DNA of 64,000 nt from Acanthosoma haemorrhoidale. Taxonomy: Eukaryota; Arthropoda; Insecta; Hemiptera; Acanthosomatidae. The notes beneath the pieces are model-generated. The model was not told the origin of the DNA, did not search any database, and saw only the letters and a program-made list of their open reading frames with translations. The first letter of the stretch is position 1. The number at the start of each line of letters is the position of its first letter. The position numbers and the translations under genes were made by a program. The stretch spans positions 83,101,189 to 83,165,188 of the forward strand of contig OV884009.1 in assembly GCA_930367205.1 (NCBI GenBank), read 5' to 3'. This document shows positions 1-11,659 of the stretch, in pieces.

Positions 1-837
1 GAAAGGTTAGCATTTATTTACTACATTTCCCATACAACATAATTTATCGCATGCATTTAATTCGACACAATTAGATTGAAATTTATTACAACATAAGGGA
101 AAATAAATAGTTTTGTATAACTCCTTTACAAATCTGTTCCTCATTAGGATCATTGTTTCTTAATAACAGCTCATACAAGTATTTTTTGTGGTTACGTTGT
201 TAATTTAGTCATAAAACTAAAATATACACAATCAACATGAAATACAAAAAATAATTAATTGAAATTAAAATTTTGACACTAGACATCTTTTTTAGTACTA
301 AAATCCAGGTAAAAAAACTAACGTGTTCAGTGTCAAACTACGACTCGATAACCACCAAAGTGGGAGGGAGAACTTGCATGAAAACATTGATTGCGTAACA
401 TACTAAATCCTTATTTTAATATTTTGATTATATAATAATTATATATTAAATAGTATTTATATCATTGTTTACATTGACTAATCTTTATTTCAATTATGTA
501 CCCAAAGAGTTTTTGAGTTTCATTTACTATTAGGAGGAGAAGGTGGTGTAAAGAGGCCACTCTAAGGGAAATCGAATTTTCAATAAACAATGGTTATTGA
601 TAAAAACTTTCCGCATGCACATTTTGAATCTACGTATTATAAGGTACGACACCATACATTTTTAATTAATATACATGACCTATATGCGTTTTTCTGGAGA
701 CATGCATAGTGGTCGCTTTTCCCTCCTACCTAATGGGGTCAAGCCACTTTACCAGTATTGGCTATTGGTATAAAAATAAATGTGTGAGATTGCAGTGCTT
801 ATGTTACTATTGATTAGTCTTAATGACAATAGAATTG
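1..837. other. upstream AT-rich flank, no gene seen
   Basis: AT-rich DNA with frequent stops in all frames. I see no coding signal. The right part may be remnant end sequence of the adjacent pogo-like element, but I could not identify its terminal repeat. Confidence 0.5.
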
Positions 838-1597
838 GGATTTCAGTCCAATTGAGTCTTTCGCCCGCTAGGGTGGCATAGAAAGTCAGTTCTGGGGGGA
901 GACCCATCTTTAAGTTCATTCCTCATTATTCACCCAGGGAAGATTACAAAAGGGGAAGTGAAATTTCTTCCTGCGGGCGTACATACTTCGAAAGTGGACA
1001 GCGACCCTCTTCCAGCTGAAGTAACGGCACCAACTTGGCGACTTCCTTTAAACGCAAACACAAGACCGGTTTCATCCACATTATAAATGCGACGAGGAGG
1101 ATGAAATTGTCTTGCACTGTTTTAAGAATAAAAAAAAAACTTGTCTAGGTTGGCCTTGTTACGAGCTTGGGCTCTAGCCATCTAGGTAGATAACATAATA
1201 TTTACACGCCGTTCTCAAAAAACACGCTACCCAGCCTTTGACTGCCATCTCTGGCTCTTTGTTTAAACGAAGTGGTATTTTATTCCACTCTGTTTATTCC
1301 ATCTCCATAGGTAATTTCCTAAAATCGCTTTTCCATTTAAAAAATATAAATATGGATTTCATGTTTTTGTTCTTCATTGAACACACTCCTTAAGCTTCCC
1401 ATCCTAACCTTTTTACCTTCAACGCCATTTCTATTTTTTCCTAGAACTCTTATTTTCAGCGTATTAGGCGGAACACTAAATTCCTTTGCTGCTGTAGGAA
1501 AAGGGATCTCGTCATTCTTTACTGACTCAATTCAATTTATCGTCACAATAGGACCCCATGATTGTTGCTCTGATTTCCGAAAATATTTTTTAGGCAT
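838..1597 (-). pseudogene. decayed pogo/Tigger-type transposase
   Basis: Read on the minus strand from an ATG at 1597, the conceptual product starts MPKKYFRKSEQQSW and continues into a CENP-B/psq-type helix-turn-helix stretch (PTAAKEFSVPPNTLKIRV). It is followed by a segment like the second DNA-binding part (VFNEEQKHEI). Near 1100-1060 it carries the catalytic-core hallmark RRIYNVDETG, where the DET is the first part of the DDE triad. Beyond that are GSRQVGAVTSAGRG and, near 880-930, MRNELKDGSPP and CHPSG, which are typical of pogo/Jerky-like transposases. Several stops and frame changes interrupt it and the C-terminal part is missing, so it is inactive. Family assignment rests on remembered motif patterns, not a search. 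It lies about 2 kb upstream of the DM gene and shows no sign of domestication. Confidence 0.8.
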
Positions 1598-1599
1598 CT

Positions 1600-3430
1600 T
1601 GATGCTTTAGTACCAGAAACAATACCAAGTGCCTGTAGCAGACAGTTTTCAATTTTTTTGTATCAGGTCAAATGTAACGGAACAGACTTGGTTTTAAAGA
1701 ATTCAAAATCGTTACAGCGGGACAGAATGAGTGATGTTAGCTTTGTATATAAGAGGATTTATAATATCTTAAAGAAAATCTGTATTATTATGTATAAAAT
1801 ATGAAATTAACTAACACTCATTGGCGTAAACCGATTAAAAATGAACTGTCAGGAAAAGTGCCCACTTTGCATTAGTAGTTCACAGAAGAAACTATTAAAC
1901 TAAAAGAAACGAGGAGTCATATTTTTAGCCCAGAAGGCTTTATGATAGGATAAAAATATTACTTTGCATATAAATGAGCCAATAAGAATGACAATATAAG
2001 TGACATGAGACAACTGAAAATCGGGAACGTTTTTACTGAAAAATAGTGGAGCAAGCTCCCTTTGTTAAACTCACTGACAATCCTAATTGTTTCTATTAGA
2101 ACTAGTTTGACCACTTCATAGTATGCAACAGCACTGTTTAGGGCAAAAAATATGCGATGGTCACTTTTCACTTCCTTCCCTGTATATAATATAACAAGAT
2201 TACCCGAGGAAAAAACTATGTTTTGCGATATTTAGAAAAAAGGATTGAGTTTGAAGGCGGAAGGTTGCATCGAAATACAGTTTGGTTCAAAAGCTTCAAT
2301 GGTGGGAATACCAGTCTTGGAGACGTGCCTAGATTAGTTGTCGATGTTGACGAACTACTCGAGAGGGTAAGATCAAACGAGCATTGCAAGGGTACAATAA
2401 GGGCTTCAAATAGCTCTGGAAGTATATTAATGACTTTATAAAATCTACTAGTTTTTAATACAAGAACATTTGTAACAACCTAGTGAGTAGTTGGCATATA
2501 TGAAAAATGTCGATTCCATACTGAAAATGCTGCTTTGTAAATTGGGTGGACCTTTGGACAACAACCTGTTGTCCTGTAACCTGTTTCAGTCTCTGTACAG
2601 AGTACAGTAATTGTTGGAGGGAGGCGAGTTTTTTGTGCCTTTCCAAAAACACCGCAGTTATCGAATGTGGAGATAGAAGAAAGTCTATTCTCAAAAAATA
2701 ATAAGTTACAGTTAGCGGGTGTTACCCCAACAGATTGTTTGATTGTGGAGTTTCCCGACATGCCGGCAGAAACATTATTACCTATCATAACCGTATGATT
2801 TTTGTTATAGAGACCATAAATTAAGCAATAAAATGAATAAATCTTGGAAATACAGTTTCTGGGCTCAGATGGTGAATACAGTCGACCATTCTTTCGTAGT
2901 TTGAGGGATGCATGTTTGTGCTACCTTTCCAGAAACGTTTGCTATTAGATAGTCCTCATGATTTCAGGCTGTTTCAAGAAGTTAATTACGGGAAATGATT
3001 TGTTTTGTTTTTTTAGCAACGTTTGATTTTTAATAAATAAAAAAGATTGATTATTTTTGTAATACTGAATCGTGACAGTCGGTAACTATTGATAGTAGAG
3101 CAGGAAGGTGGGGGGGGGGGTAAATGTGGGTATGTAGCATTTGTAGCAGTTTGGGCAGGAGTAGTTAAACCCGGGCCAGAAACAACAAACAAGCGATACT
3201 GTTTCTTTATTCCAATTGTTTATCACGTTCTTAAACGCCGGTGTAATTGACTCTCCAGCCATAATACAACTAATAGGGCTTAGTGAAGAAAGGAGGTGGC
3301 GTTTTGTCATTTTGTTTTGTTTAACTGCTGAGGAGGGGAGGGGGGTTGGAGAACTGTTAGCAGGATTGTTGTACATATAGAACAAATATTGATGAATTCA
3401 TTATACAATATCGAAGAAGGAGTGGCGGTG
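1600..3430. other. 5' flank of the DM gene, unassigned
   Basis: Mostly AT-rich with no recognised gene. Short open stretches near 2223-2441 and 2480-2788 have no recognisable domain. From about 3100 the plus strand becomes G-rich: a run of about a dozen G at 3109-3120 and a second G-rich stretch near 3331-3350. This marks the approach to the dmrt99B promoter region. Confidence 0.4.
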
Positions 3431-3440
3431 AGGTGGAGGA

Positions 3441-3499
3441 GGGTGAGGAGGGGGTGGAGTGGGACGGGGTGGGGCCAATGGGAAAGAAGGGGCGTGGCC
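3441..3499 (+). promoter_or_regulatory. G-rich proximal promoter segment (inferred)
   Basis: Five G-tracts of 3-5 G lie between 3441 and 3474, separated by short loops, a pattern able to form a G-quadruplex on the plus strand. A CCAAT box is at 3475-3479, and a GGGGCGTGG motif of Sp/KLF type is at 3489-3497. All lie 50-110 nt upstream of the dmrt99B ATG in an otherwise AT-rich neighbourhood. I see no clear TATA box. TCAGT initiator-like repeats at 3535-3547 sit just before the ATG. The motifs are visible in the sequence; promoter function is inference. Confidence 0.45.
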
Positions 3500-3549
3500 T
3501 GCCACAGGGGGAGGGGGTTTAGCGTGTAGGACAGAGTCAGTCAGTCAGG

Positions 3550-3889
3550 ATGTCTCTGCCGTCGGGTGTCGATATGTCAGCCCTCATGTCCCAGCACGCG
3601 GTGTTCCCGCCAGCCTTCTTCCTGCGGGCCAGCGAGCGCTACCAGCGGACGCCCAAGTGTGCCCGGTGCAGGAATCACGGGGTGGTGAGCGCCCTCAAAG
3701 GGCACAAGCGCTACTGCCGCTGGCGGGACTGCTCCTGTGCCAAGTGCACCTTGATCGCCGAAAGGCAAAGAGTGATGGCCGCTCAGGTGGCTTTGAGGAG
3801 GCAGCAGGCCCAGGAGGAGAGCGAGGCTAGGGAGCTGGGCCTGGTCTACAGCAGCGAGCCGCCGCTCCTACCACCGCCCCCACTTCCAG
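3550..3889 (+). CDS. dmrt99B: dmrt99B exon 1: start and DM domain
   Basis: This is the first coding exon of a doublesex/mab-3-related nuclear transcription factor. Residues about 31-78 form the DM domain, an intertwined zinc module that binds DNA in the minor groove. The ligands are all present: C37, C40, H43, H52, C56, C61, C63 and C66, followed by the recognition-helix stretch [20 protein letters not shown]. The motif [14 protein letters not shown] and the tail ARELGLVY are the dmrt99B/DMRTA signature rather than dsx, dmrt11E or dmrt93B. The ATG at 3550 is chosen because it directly precedes the conserved [19 protein letters not shown] stretch. The exon ends after a proline run at a GTCAGT donor (3890), leaving a phase-1 intron of about 21.9 kb. 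It is GC-rich compared with its surroundings. Reading past the donor gives only a few residues and a stop, so splicing there is needed. Confidence 0.95.
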
Positions 3890-3978
3890 GTCAGTCATTT
3901 CACATTTCCATTGTTAACTAAACTAAAAATCACCAATGACAATGCCAATTTAGCTTAAATACACACTTTAATTAGTTA

Positions 3979-4130
3979 CCCATTACAACGTAATTGCAGG
4001 TTTGATCAATCAATTACAATGTAATCGGAGGTTAACCGGTTCATTAACGTAATTGGAGGTTTAATCGCCACCTTAAGTCATAATTGGAGTGGAAATGCTT
4101 AATTACAATGGAATTAAGTTAATCATACGG
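3979..4130 (+). repeat. degenerate ~30-bp tandem array rich in TAAT
   Basis: About five diverged units of roughly 30 bp run in tandem, 90 nt inside intron 1. Each carries variants of ATTACAANGTAATTGG followed by AGGTTTAATC-like sequence. Starts are near 3979, 4011, 4041, 4072 and 4101. Nearly every unit holds one or two TAAT or ATTA cores. The unit structure is visible by eye; a role as a homeodomain-site cluster next to the promoter is inference. Confidence 0.6.
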
Positions 4131-7100
4131 AAATTGTAATATTTGCACAAATCATCTACTTTTTACAATTACTTATCCCGAGAGGTACAGTACTCTCCTT
4201 CTCTGCATATACTCAAGTAAAGGACTGGATCATTGTATAATACATCATTGGTATAATGCATCCTTCTTTTGTCACTTTATTAACGTATATCATTAAATAG
4301 TAACGGGAAGTCCAAAAGCACTTCTGGTTATGACTTCCGTTCTAGTATTTGAAAATTTCATGTTTGGTAACTCAAAATTAGATAATGCTGTTTTAATAGT
4401 TTATACATAACATCAGAAGTCTGGATGTAAAATTGCAGTATATATATAACATATATATCTAACTGTATACTCGAAAACGAATTCACAACAATATTGCCTA
4501 TATGAAAGCGATTAAGAGATTGCTATCAAAGAGATTAAATCCTGTCCACTATAAGCGCGAACTTATAATAAGTTTAAAACCTTATTTATATTTATTTATT
4601 ACAAACAGAAATATTAAAAGTAAATCAATTATCTAACAAGTTTTAAAATTAAATTTCTTTCAATGACGATTTTCCATTTTCAAACATTTAATTAAATAAT
4701 AATGTATCATTGCCTTAAGAGCGTTAAGAGAAGTTATGGTAAAAGTTTCAAACAATTATAATAACAATTTATGTTTAGAACATTTTTTTTTTACTTGAAG
4801 GAGACAAAAATACTGAATAGATTTCGAAACAATGAAAATTATTAACTCGAAAATTAAAACATTCACTTATTTATTTAGTCAATTTAAAAACTAGAACAAT
4901 AATGAGGCATTAGTGCGTGACAATTCTGATTTAGGGTCTCATCGGCCCGCAATTAATATATTCTTATTATAGAAACATATTCGAATAAAGTAATTAATCA
5001 TATATGAAGGAAAAGGTAATAAATACAGCACATAACAATTTATATACATTTTAAATTACCACTTGTCAATTGATAAGATTGCTGATCGGGCCTTACATAT
5101 TCAGGTGTCATTGTATTTTTTTACATCTCTCATTAATATAAGGTAGAATTCCTAATAGTATAATAGACAAACATTATTTATAAGCGCAGTATTTTTTAAA
5201 ACCCACATAAGTAATTAATTTATATTTCTTTTTTCTTTATTCTATTAAACTTATGAATTTAATAATTTTTATTCGTTCGCCGCAGCCAAGCCTAATCAAC
5301 AGAAGCATCATTTATTTATATTACAAGTATATATTAAGAAAATAAAGGTTAACGATGAATAATACCTAGCGCTAGGTTGCTACAACCGTTGTCACTTTTT
5401 ATGGAGACTTGAACGCAGTAAAGGCGGGTTCAATAATTTACACTTAATCTAATCCGCCTTCTTCTCCTACTCCGGTGCTGGAAGGAAAATTTTACATCCT
5501 TTAAATTATTCAATATGGGTACAGAATCATCACGGCCAAAAATACCTCATTTGACTTATAATTCGTAAGATTTTATGATGATACTTGTTGCCGTATTACA
5601 AATAAATAGATAAAGTATATAAACCATCAATAATAAGATTTTTATAGTTCATCGACTTATATTAAATCGACCTCAAAAGCATATTCTCAAATTCACTGTT
5701 AAACAGTAGTCAAAAGCTCAGGTGACATTTTGGTGCAAGCACATACAATAAACTCGTAACACGTTCGCAAATTTTATTTTATTTGCGTTAGGTATTATAA
5801 ATTCTATCGCCTCATAGTAGCAATATTTAATTATTCATTTATAAATTTAACAGCTTTGGGCAGTTACGCCCTGAAATGATTTTGAAACCATCATAATTAA
5901 AAAAAAAAAAAATAATTGACAGTTTTGCTTTAGCCATTATAAATTGTAATTATTTTAAACTTACTATAAACTGGATCAGCAATGCTTCAAACCCGGATCT
6001 CCACGCCAAAGAAAACAAATTATAGGATGTAGAACAATATGTAAAAAAATAACTATAAGTACTTAGTGGAACTGTCACTCTGAAAAATCGCTTTGTTACT
6101 TTCGAATAAGTAAATAAAATTATAAAAATATCTAAAACACAGGATGTGACAATATTCTTTGGTCAAACGGAACAATAGTCCTTCTACTGGCTCTGAAATG
6201 GCAATAAAAATGATTCAACTATCTGGTTGTAAATAACTGATCTGAAATGTAAAGCGGACCTTACACAATCAGTGTTTATGTCAATATATGTAATGCCTTT
6301 ACGTTCATAAGTATTTCATCGTTACTCCTTCATTACTTTTCAACCTACTAATGAAAAGTAATGTCATTCCAAATGATCGTGTGTGGGTATAACAATACCC
6401 CGCACCCCGTGCCTATTTATTAACCCACTTTTCCAAGGCACGCAGCTCTTCAAAAATATATTACAAAACAGCTTTGTAAGCCAACAATAAACATTTTATT
6501 AAAAACGATTCCGTCCTATTTCGATAGGGATTTTTTGGTCAACCGTTTTTCTAAGAATATATTTATGATTGACCTTGATAGTTTAACAAATAATAATTCT
6601 AAAAACATTCCCCGGACCATATTTCAATTTGTTTACGTTCTTTATTAGGGTACTCATTTTTGTACATAGTTTACAATTGATTTTATTATAAAAAAGAAAT
6701 ATAAAATGGATATAATAAAAAACAAAATCGGCACTGCCTGGCTGTCTGTAGTTGTGTAGGGGTTTTATATTTTATTATTTTTGTGTTCTTGTATTTAACT
6801 TAAAATATAACGCATGATTTTTTCTATAATGTTTACTTATTTTGTTGGTGGAAAAAACGAATTACGTTTAATGTTCTTACGTTCTCTTGATTAATAAAGG
6901 GTGTACTAACTCTAGTATTTCAATTTATAATATTTTTAAGTATAGGCTTAGTTAAAAAAAAGAAAAGTTTAATTTAATATTAACTAACTGAATCTGCGCA
7001 TTTATTTCATTCGTGCCTTTGCAAAGGAAAAATGACGTGAACTTAAATTTTTTTAATCATTAATTAGCATTGAACTGTTGCTAAGTGAAAAGTTACTTTA

Positions 7101-7220
7101 AAATATTGCTGAAAACACCTAAAATATTAAAGAAAAAAATGCTATCTAATGTACACTATAAAGTACACTATCGAAATAGTGGCATGTAAGCGACACGTAA
7201 TATTTTTGCAATCAGACACG
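4131..7220. other. intron 1, AT-rich, nothing recognised
   Basis: Very AT-rich intronic DNA with many homopolymer A/T runs. I see no coding signal and no recognisable transposon protein. Confidence 0.5.
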
Positions 7221-7335
7221 TCGATTGAATCAAGTTGATTGATTGGTGTTTGGTTTCCGTCAGTATTTTTGCAAATCACAATTTTTTTTATTTATTGCAA
7301 AAACAATTTTCACAGGCCGAGATATATGTAATATG
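7221..7335 (+). repeat. direct repeat A, copy 1
   Basis: A segment of about 115 bp starting TCGATTGAATCAAGTTGATT and ending near GGCCGAGATATATG. It recurs 425 bp downstream at 7646 with scattered substitutions. Both copies are non-coding. The flanks beyond the repeat do not match, so this looks like two insertions or an old local duplication. Confidence 0.75.
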
Positions 7336-7645
7336 TTTTTATGTCAGTTTTACATCAGCTATAAAAATGATTCAATAGGTCTGAAATTTATAATCATAAA
7401 CCCCCTAAGCTTTATATAAATAAACATATATTAAAGATGTGAAATAAAAATAAACGTTGAATAGGTCAGATAAATATTACCTTTTAATATTACCTGACCC
7501 GCTTTTCTCTGACTTTTCTCAAACTTCCGCTCAACATTCAATCTTCCCATTATCCTTGCTTAAAGACAGATTAACGCAAAAAGTAATTTAAATATGTACA
7601 AAGTACATTTATTCCTGACAACAATAGAAATGACGTTTAATTGGG

Positions 7646-7770
7646 TCGATTGAATCAAGTTGATTGATTGGTGCTTGGTTTCTGTCAGTATTTTTGCAAT
7701 TCAAAATTTTTTTTGTTTATTACAAAAGCAATTTTCACCGGCCGAGTTAATGTAACATATATGTAATATG
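7646..7770 (+). repeat. direct repeat A, copy 2
   Basis: Second copy of the 7221 repeat in the same orientation. It carries small differences, including TGCTTGG for TGTTTGG, and a short extra stretch (TAATGTAACATA) near its end. Confidence 0.75.
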
Positions 7771-8339
7771 TAAATAAACAAATTACGTACAAATAGTTTA
7801 CCTGAATAATTTAATAAGTACTCGAGAACTTCAACTGGCCCGCAACATATTTATGAATCTCACAGATCCTTCACGTTAACAAACGAAATGTAGCATTTTT
7901 TATCAAACATACCAACTATTTTTTTAACAAACATTTAAGAAACTCACGCGAGTTTAAGACACTCACCTTTTGTTATTCATAATTTAGGCAAAGAAAAAAT
8001 TATTTGGCACTATCGGGGCTCGGGTCAAGACCTCAGACACCTACGGTGCAGCTTAGCTTAGTTGGTAAATCCCCTCACATATTTTTTCTTTGTCTAATAA
8101 TTATAAATATAAATTATTAAATAATTATTAATACTAAAAAAGTGTATCGGAAAGAATTCAGCTATAATTGTTGAGAGCCAACGATGGAAATGAGTGAAAT
8201 CAATCACTTTCTGCATCTTTTATTTGAAATGAAACGGAAAAACAAAACATTATAATCTAGTAGATTTCCTATAAGAATAACAGACAGTAACAAGTAAAAA
8301 TCTCTTACAATAAAAAGAAAAAATATGTAATATTACAAT

Positions 8340-8600
8340 GATATTTATAAGGTAATTTATAAATAAAAAAAGGGTCTATGTACATATGAACAGCTTAAGA
8401 GCTTAAGATTTAAACAAAAAACATAAATGAAAAGAGGTGAATGAATGATGAAACTAATAAAAAAGCTGGAAAAGAGTGTGAAAGGTTCATGGGATGTATT
8501 AAAATTGGAAATAAATAAAATTAATTCAAAATAAATAGAAAAATAATTGTGAATACACATTGTTACATTGAAGGGAGACATGGAACTGGTCTAGAAATTT
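8340..8600 (-). mobile_element. LINE 3'-end remnant (CR1/L2-like tail family)
   Basis: On the minus strand this shares the motif CATATGTACATAGACCC followed by a TTTATTTAT-type stretch with the copies at 13520-13910 and 46430-46930. Those copies retain coding hints of a reverse-transcriptase C-terminus. Here the coding part is nearly unreadable. Assignment rests on similarity to the other two copies. Confidence 0.45.
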
Positions 8601-9030
8601 CCTAACTTTATCTAAATTAAAAGCAATATAATTTAGCCTATAATGTGCATATAAATAAATACCTGTAAAGAAATATATATATGAAATGATAAAAAACATT
8701 AGTGAGGAAACTGAATAACTTTAAAATTTTAAGAAACTCACATTAACAGTCATTAATTATATATTAGAATTAACTAATAAGCTATAGTTAAGAATCTGTA
8801 TTGAAAGAGAGTAAGCTAAGGCCCATTAATAAAACCTGATTTTTATTAAAAAAACACAAGATGTGATTGATACATATATGCTTTACATTGTGTGAATAAT
8901 TATCAACAATGTTTGATTGGAAAAATGAAACTTAATCGATTCATGATTTTTTTTATCTGTAAATTTTGAGGATGGACTGATATCAGCCCAAAACGATCCT
9001 TTAATTAAATATATACTTTTTTTCCTGCAG

Positions 9031-9331
9031 TGGTTGCATCCATAAAGATCATGGATTCAACACAGCCTGGGCTCTTGTGAACTATGCCTTTGAAATTCCT
9101 TATTATTATCACAAGATCCGCGGGAGGAAGGGCATACAGACTTGCAAACATGTTGCTGGAGGCATACGATGGAGAGTAGAGGATCTCGGTTCCAGATTGG
9201 CGTTAGGGCTGGCGGGGGTAACAAGACAAAGCAGTCCAAGTCCTCCAGCAGACAATACTGGCCCCTAATTGCCCACTTCTCCAGTCAAGTAAACTCCAGG
9301 GATAAAAGTGTTGCTCTTCCCCTCCTGGAGA
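9031..9331 (+). other. GC-elevated island with splice-like borders
   Basis: The left border is a strong acceptor-like site (a pyrimidine tract then CTGCAG at 9025-9030). The right border is a donor-like GAGAGGTAATG at 9329-9339. Between them base composition is more balanced than the surrounding intron. One frame is open from about 9033 to 9268 (product beginning GCIHKDHGFNTAWALVNYA), with no domain I know. The phase does not fit exon 1: continuing from its donor gives a stop within about 20 codons. The island also contains CTAATTGCCCACTT at 9267-9280, with a related TTAATTGCCCACTTGAGG at 9437-9454; the CACTTGA core resembles NK-2 sites. It is either a conserved regulatory element, a non-coding or poison exon, or chance. 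Confidence 0.35.
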
Positions 9332-9459
9332 GGTAATGCTTAGTGAGGAATTATCAGGCTTAATAGGAAACATTTGTACAGGGACCGGCAATACGACTCT
9401 TGTATAGTTCTCTTTAATTTGATTCATCTTATCTGCTTAATTGCCCACTTGAGGCTTTG

Positions 9460-11095
9460 CATTCAAACAGATTTGAAAAAATCGGCATTTGTTAGTCGAT
9501 TTGTATGCATTGAAAGATAGATAAGAACTAGGAATGTTTACAAATTGAATAAAAATGTTTATAAGCTAAATAAGACTATTTACAATTTAATAAAAATATT
9601 TATTAAATTAGGAAGAGGTAATTTTACGTATCGTAGAATAGATTTTTATCTGCACCTCAGAAGTTGTTTTTTTTGAGTGCACAAACTATATTCAACCTAC
9701 TTCGTACTTGAATTGTCTTAATCTAAATGCAACAGAAATTCAACAAGGATAATTTTTAATTTAGCAACAGATGTTTAGTTCTTTTATGAATGTATGTTTT
9801 GAGAGAGTTTTTTCTGTAGTTGCCAATCTCCATTAAAGGATATTCTGAAGCTATTGTTTAATTTTCAGTTTTTGAATGGACAAATTCTTGAATATTGGGA
9901 AGCTATAAAACGTTGAGCATGGTGGTTACTTTGTACAACTATTTCGTTAAATAAATGAGTATTTTTAGCAATAATTTAACGATAATAACAATAAAAATTT
10001 CTGAAATATATTTGCCCTAAGGAAATTTATTTTGTAATATGTTTCTATCTTCATTTAATATTTTTTTAGTTAGCTGTATAGATGATTCATCCCGTACCGT
10101 ATTTCACAATAACGTTCATATAACTGCACCTGCGAATGAGGGACATTTGTTCTATGACACGATGAAGTACCTAAGCTTCCTAAAAAAAAAAAGGATTTGT
10201 TCAACCATCTTAGACACTAAAAATCCTCTTCCCCCCCCTCCAAAAAAAATATGACTACAATATTTAAAAAAACAAATCAGCTAGAGCAGTGTTAAACATT
10301 TCTATAGCTCGTTCTCAAATCATTTTTTACAATACATTTGAATTCAATTAAAAAAAAAATGGAACCTTTATTGTAAAATAGCTTCTGAGCTAAGACATAA
10401 GGAAGTTTAAAACTTATCGAAACACGGCCGACTTTTTGTTGTGATTTTTTCCTAGAGGGAATTTGTTCTTGTTTAAATGTCTGATATCCCTAAATTATGA
10501 CTTGAGCAAACAGTGTACAGCGTAACTAGAAAATTTACGGAATAAGCGACGAAGATTTCAAATTGATTTAAATAATAAAGTTTCACTTTTACTACGGAAA
10601 ATATTTTTTCTTTTTTTGCTGTTTTATTATTTTGCCATAGTTGAAGTTGGGAATGTGAGAACGTTATCTTAGGTCTCGTCTTGGCTGGACATCTTAGGAC
10701 AGAATGAAAGAAAAAACGCCTTATTCGCTCTCATTAACGTAATAATTAGCTTTAATTATTATCACCGACAAGCAGTGAGAGTAGGTACAGTAGTAACGAT
10801 CTGTATGTCACTAGTAACTTGCGTTTTTTTCTTTAAACCATTTACTTTTTCGAATTTCTCTATAACCAACCATAGTTAATTGTAATATATGTATCTGTAC
10901 TTCATATACACTTAAGTTTTTGAGTAGAAGCTAAGTTAAGTACGGCTGGGTGTGGATCCTTCTGATAAATTAATAAAGGTAATTAAAAATATTCGATACT
11001 TTTCCGAATTATTTTACAATACTTACTTAAACGTGGCGTTGACAATGTCTCGATATAGTTTTTTATATTCTGCACACATTATTTCATGTATGCAG
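9460..11095. other. intron 1, AT-rich, nothing recognised
   Basis: Low-complexity AT-rich DNA with short homopolymer runs. I see no gene or recognisable element. Confidence 0.5.
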
Positions 11096-11098
11096 GTA

Positions 11099-11645
11099 TA
11101 CTAGGTTGTCACATAAGTTCTTGTAGAAAAACTATTTTATTTGAAAAATACATTTGCGTTTGGAGCCACCCAACCGCTGATCCTCGTGTTCACACATACA
11201 TTCTGGCTTGCATTCTAGATTAATTGATTATCATCGATTGAAGAATCCTGATTGAGACACGTCTTGAAGGCATTGAAGGGTTTGAACCAAAGCGCTGCCG
11301 TATTACGTAGCAGCATCGCTTCACTTTCCACCGAAAAACAATCTGCCACCTTCACACCGAATCCATAGTGCCTTGAAAGACCGCAAACCATACGTTTATC
11401 TTCTGAGATTCTTGGTGCAAGATTTAATTGTTGAAACGGAACGACAGTTGGGGTACACAATTGAATAAATAAAAGTAATAAATTAATCCATGACGAAGTG
11501 GGCTAGACCGAAGGTTTCTTAATATAGTTGGTGAGGTGCTGGTGTGAGTTCATCACTAGACACCTCTCATCCTGAAATTTGGATTGCTTAACCGCATTAA
11601 CTATCTGTTTCTTTATTCAAGTAGCTCACAAGGCTCTGAGGCAAC
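11099..11645 (-). mobile_element. interspersed repeat B, copy 1, with mariner-like terminus
   Basis: The left end reads CTAGGTTGTCACATAAGTTC next to a TA. This resembles a mariner terminal repeat, and on the minus strand the element would end here after an AATAAAATAG-like stretch. The part 11403-11645 matches 28288-28530 in opposite orientation over about 240 bp, including a long near-identical core (CTATCTG, TTCTTTATTCAAGTAGC and GCTCACAAGGCTCTGAGGCAAC). A minus-strand open frame of 81 codons (11215-11460) has no recognised domain. No right-hand terminal repeat was found. It could be a non-autonomous element carrying unrelated internal sequence. Confidence 0.5.
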
Positions 11646-11659
11646 ATGCTAACGACTTG

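Noticed and set aside
3459..3830. 123-codon plus-strand frame overlapping exon 1
   Set aside because: Out-of-frame shadow of the GC-rich DM-domain exon; its product is glycine/arginine-rich with no domain, while the other frame carries the full DM zinc-ligand pattern.
8054..8064. Perfect A-box match TAGCTTAGTTG as evidence for a tRNA or SINE
   Set aside because: No B box follows within 60 nt and no cloverleaf can be formed; the degenerate A-box consensus is expected by chance dozens of times in 64 kb.
9033..9268. Alternative dmrt99B coding exon
   Set aside because: Phase-incompatible with the exon 1 donor and with a stop before the downstream donor in the only long open frame; kept only as a regulatory or non-coding candidate.
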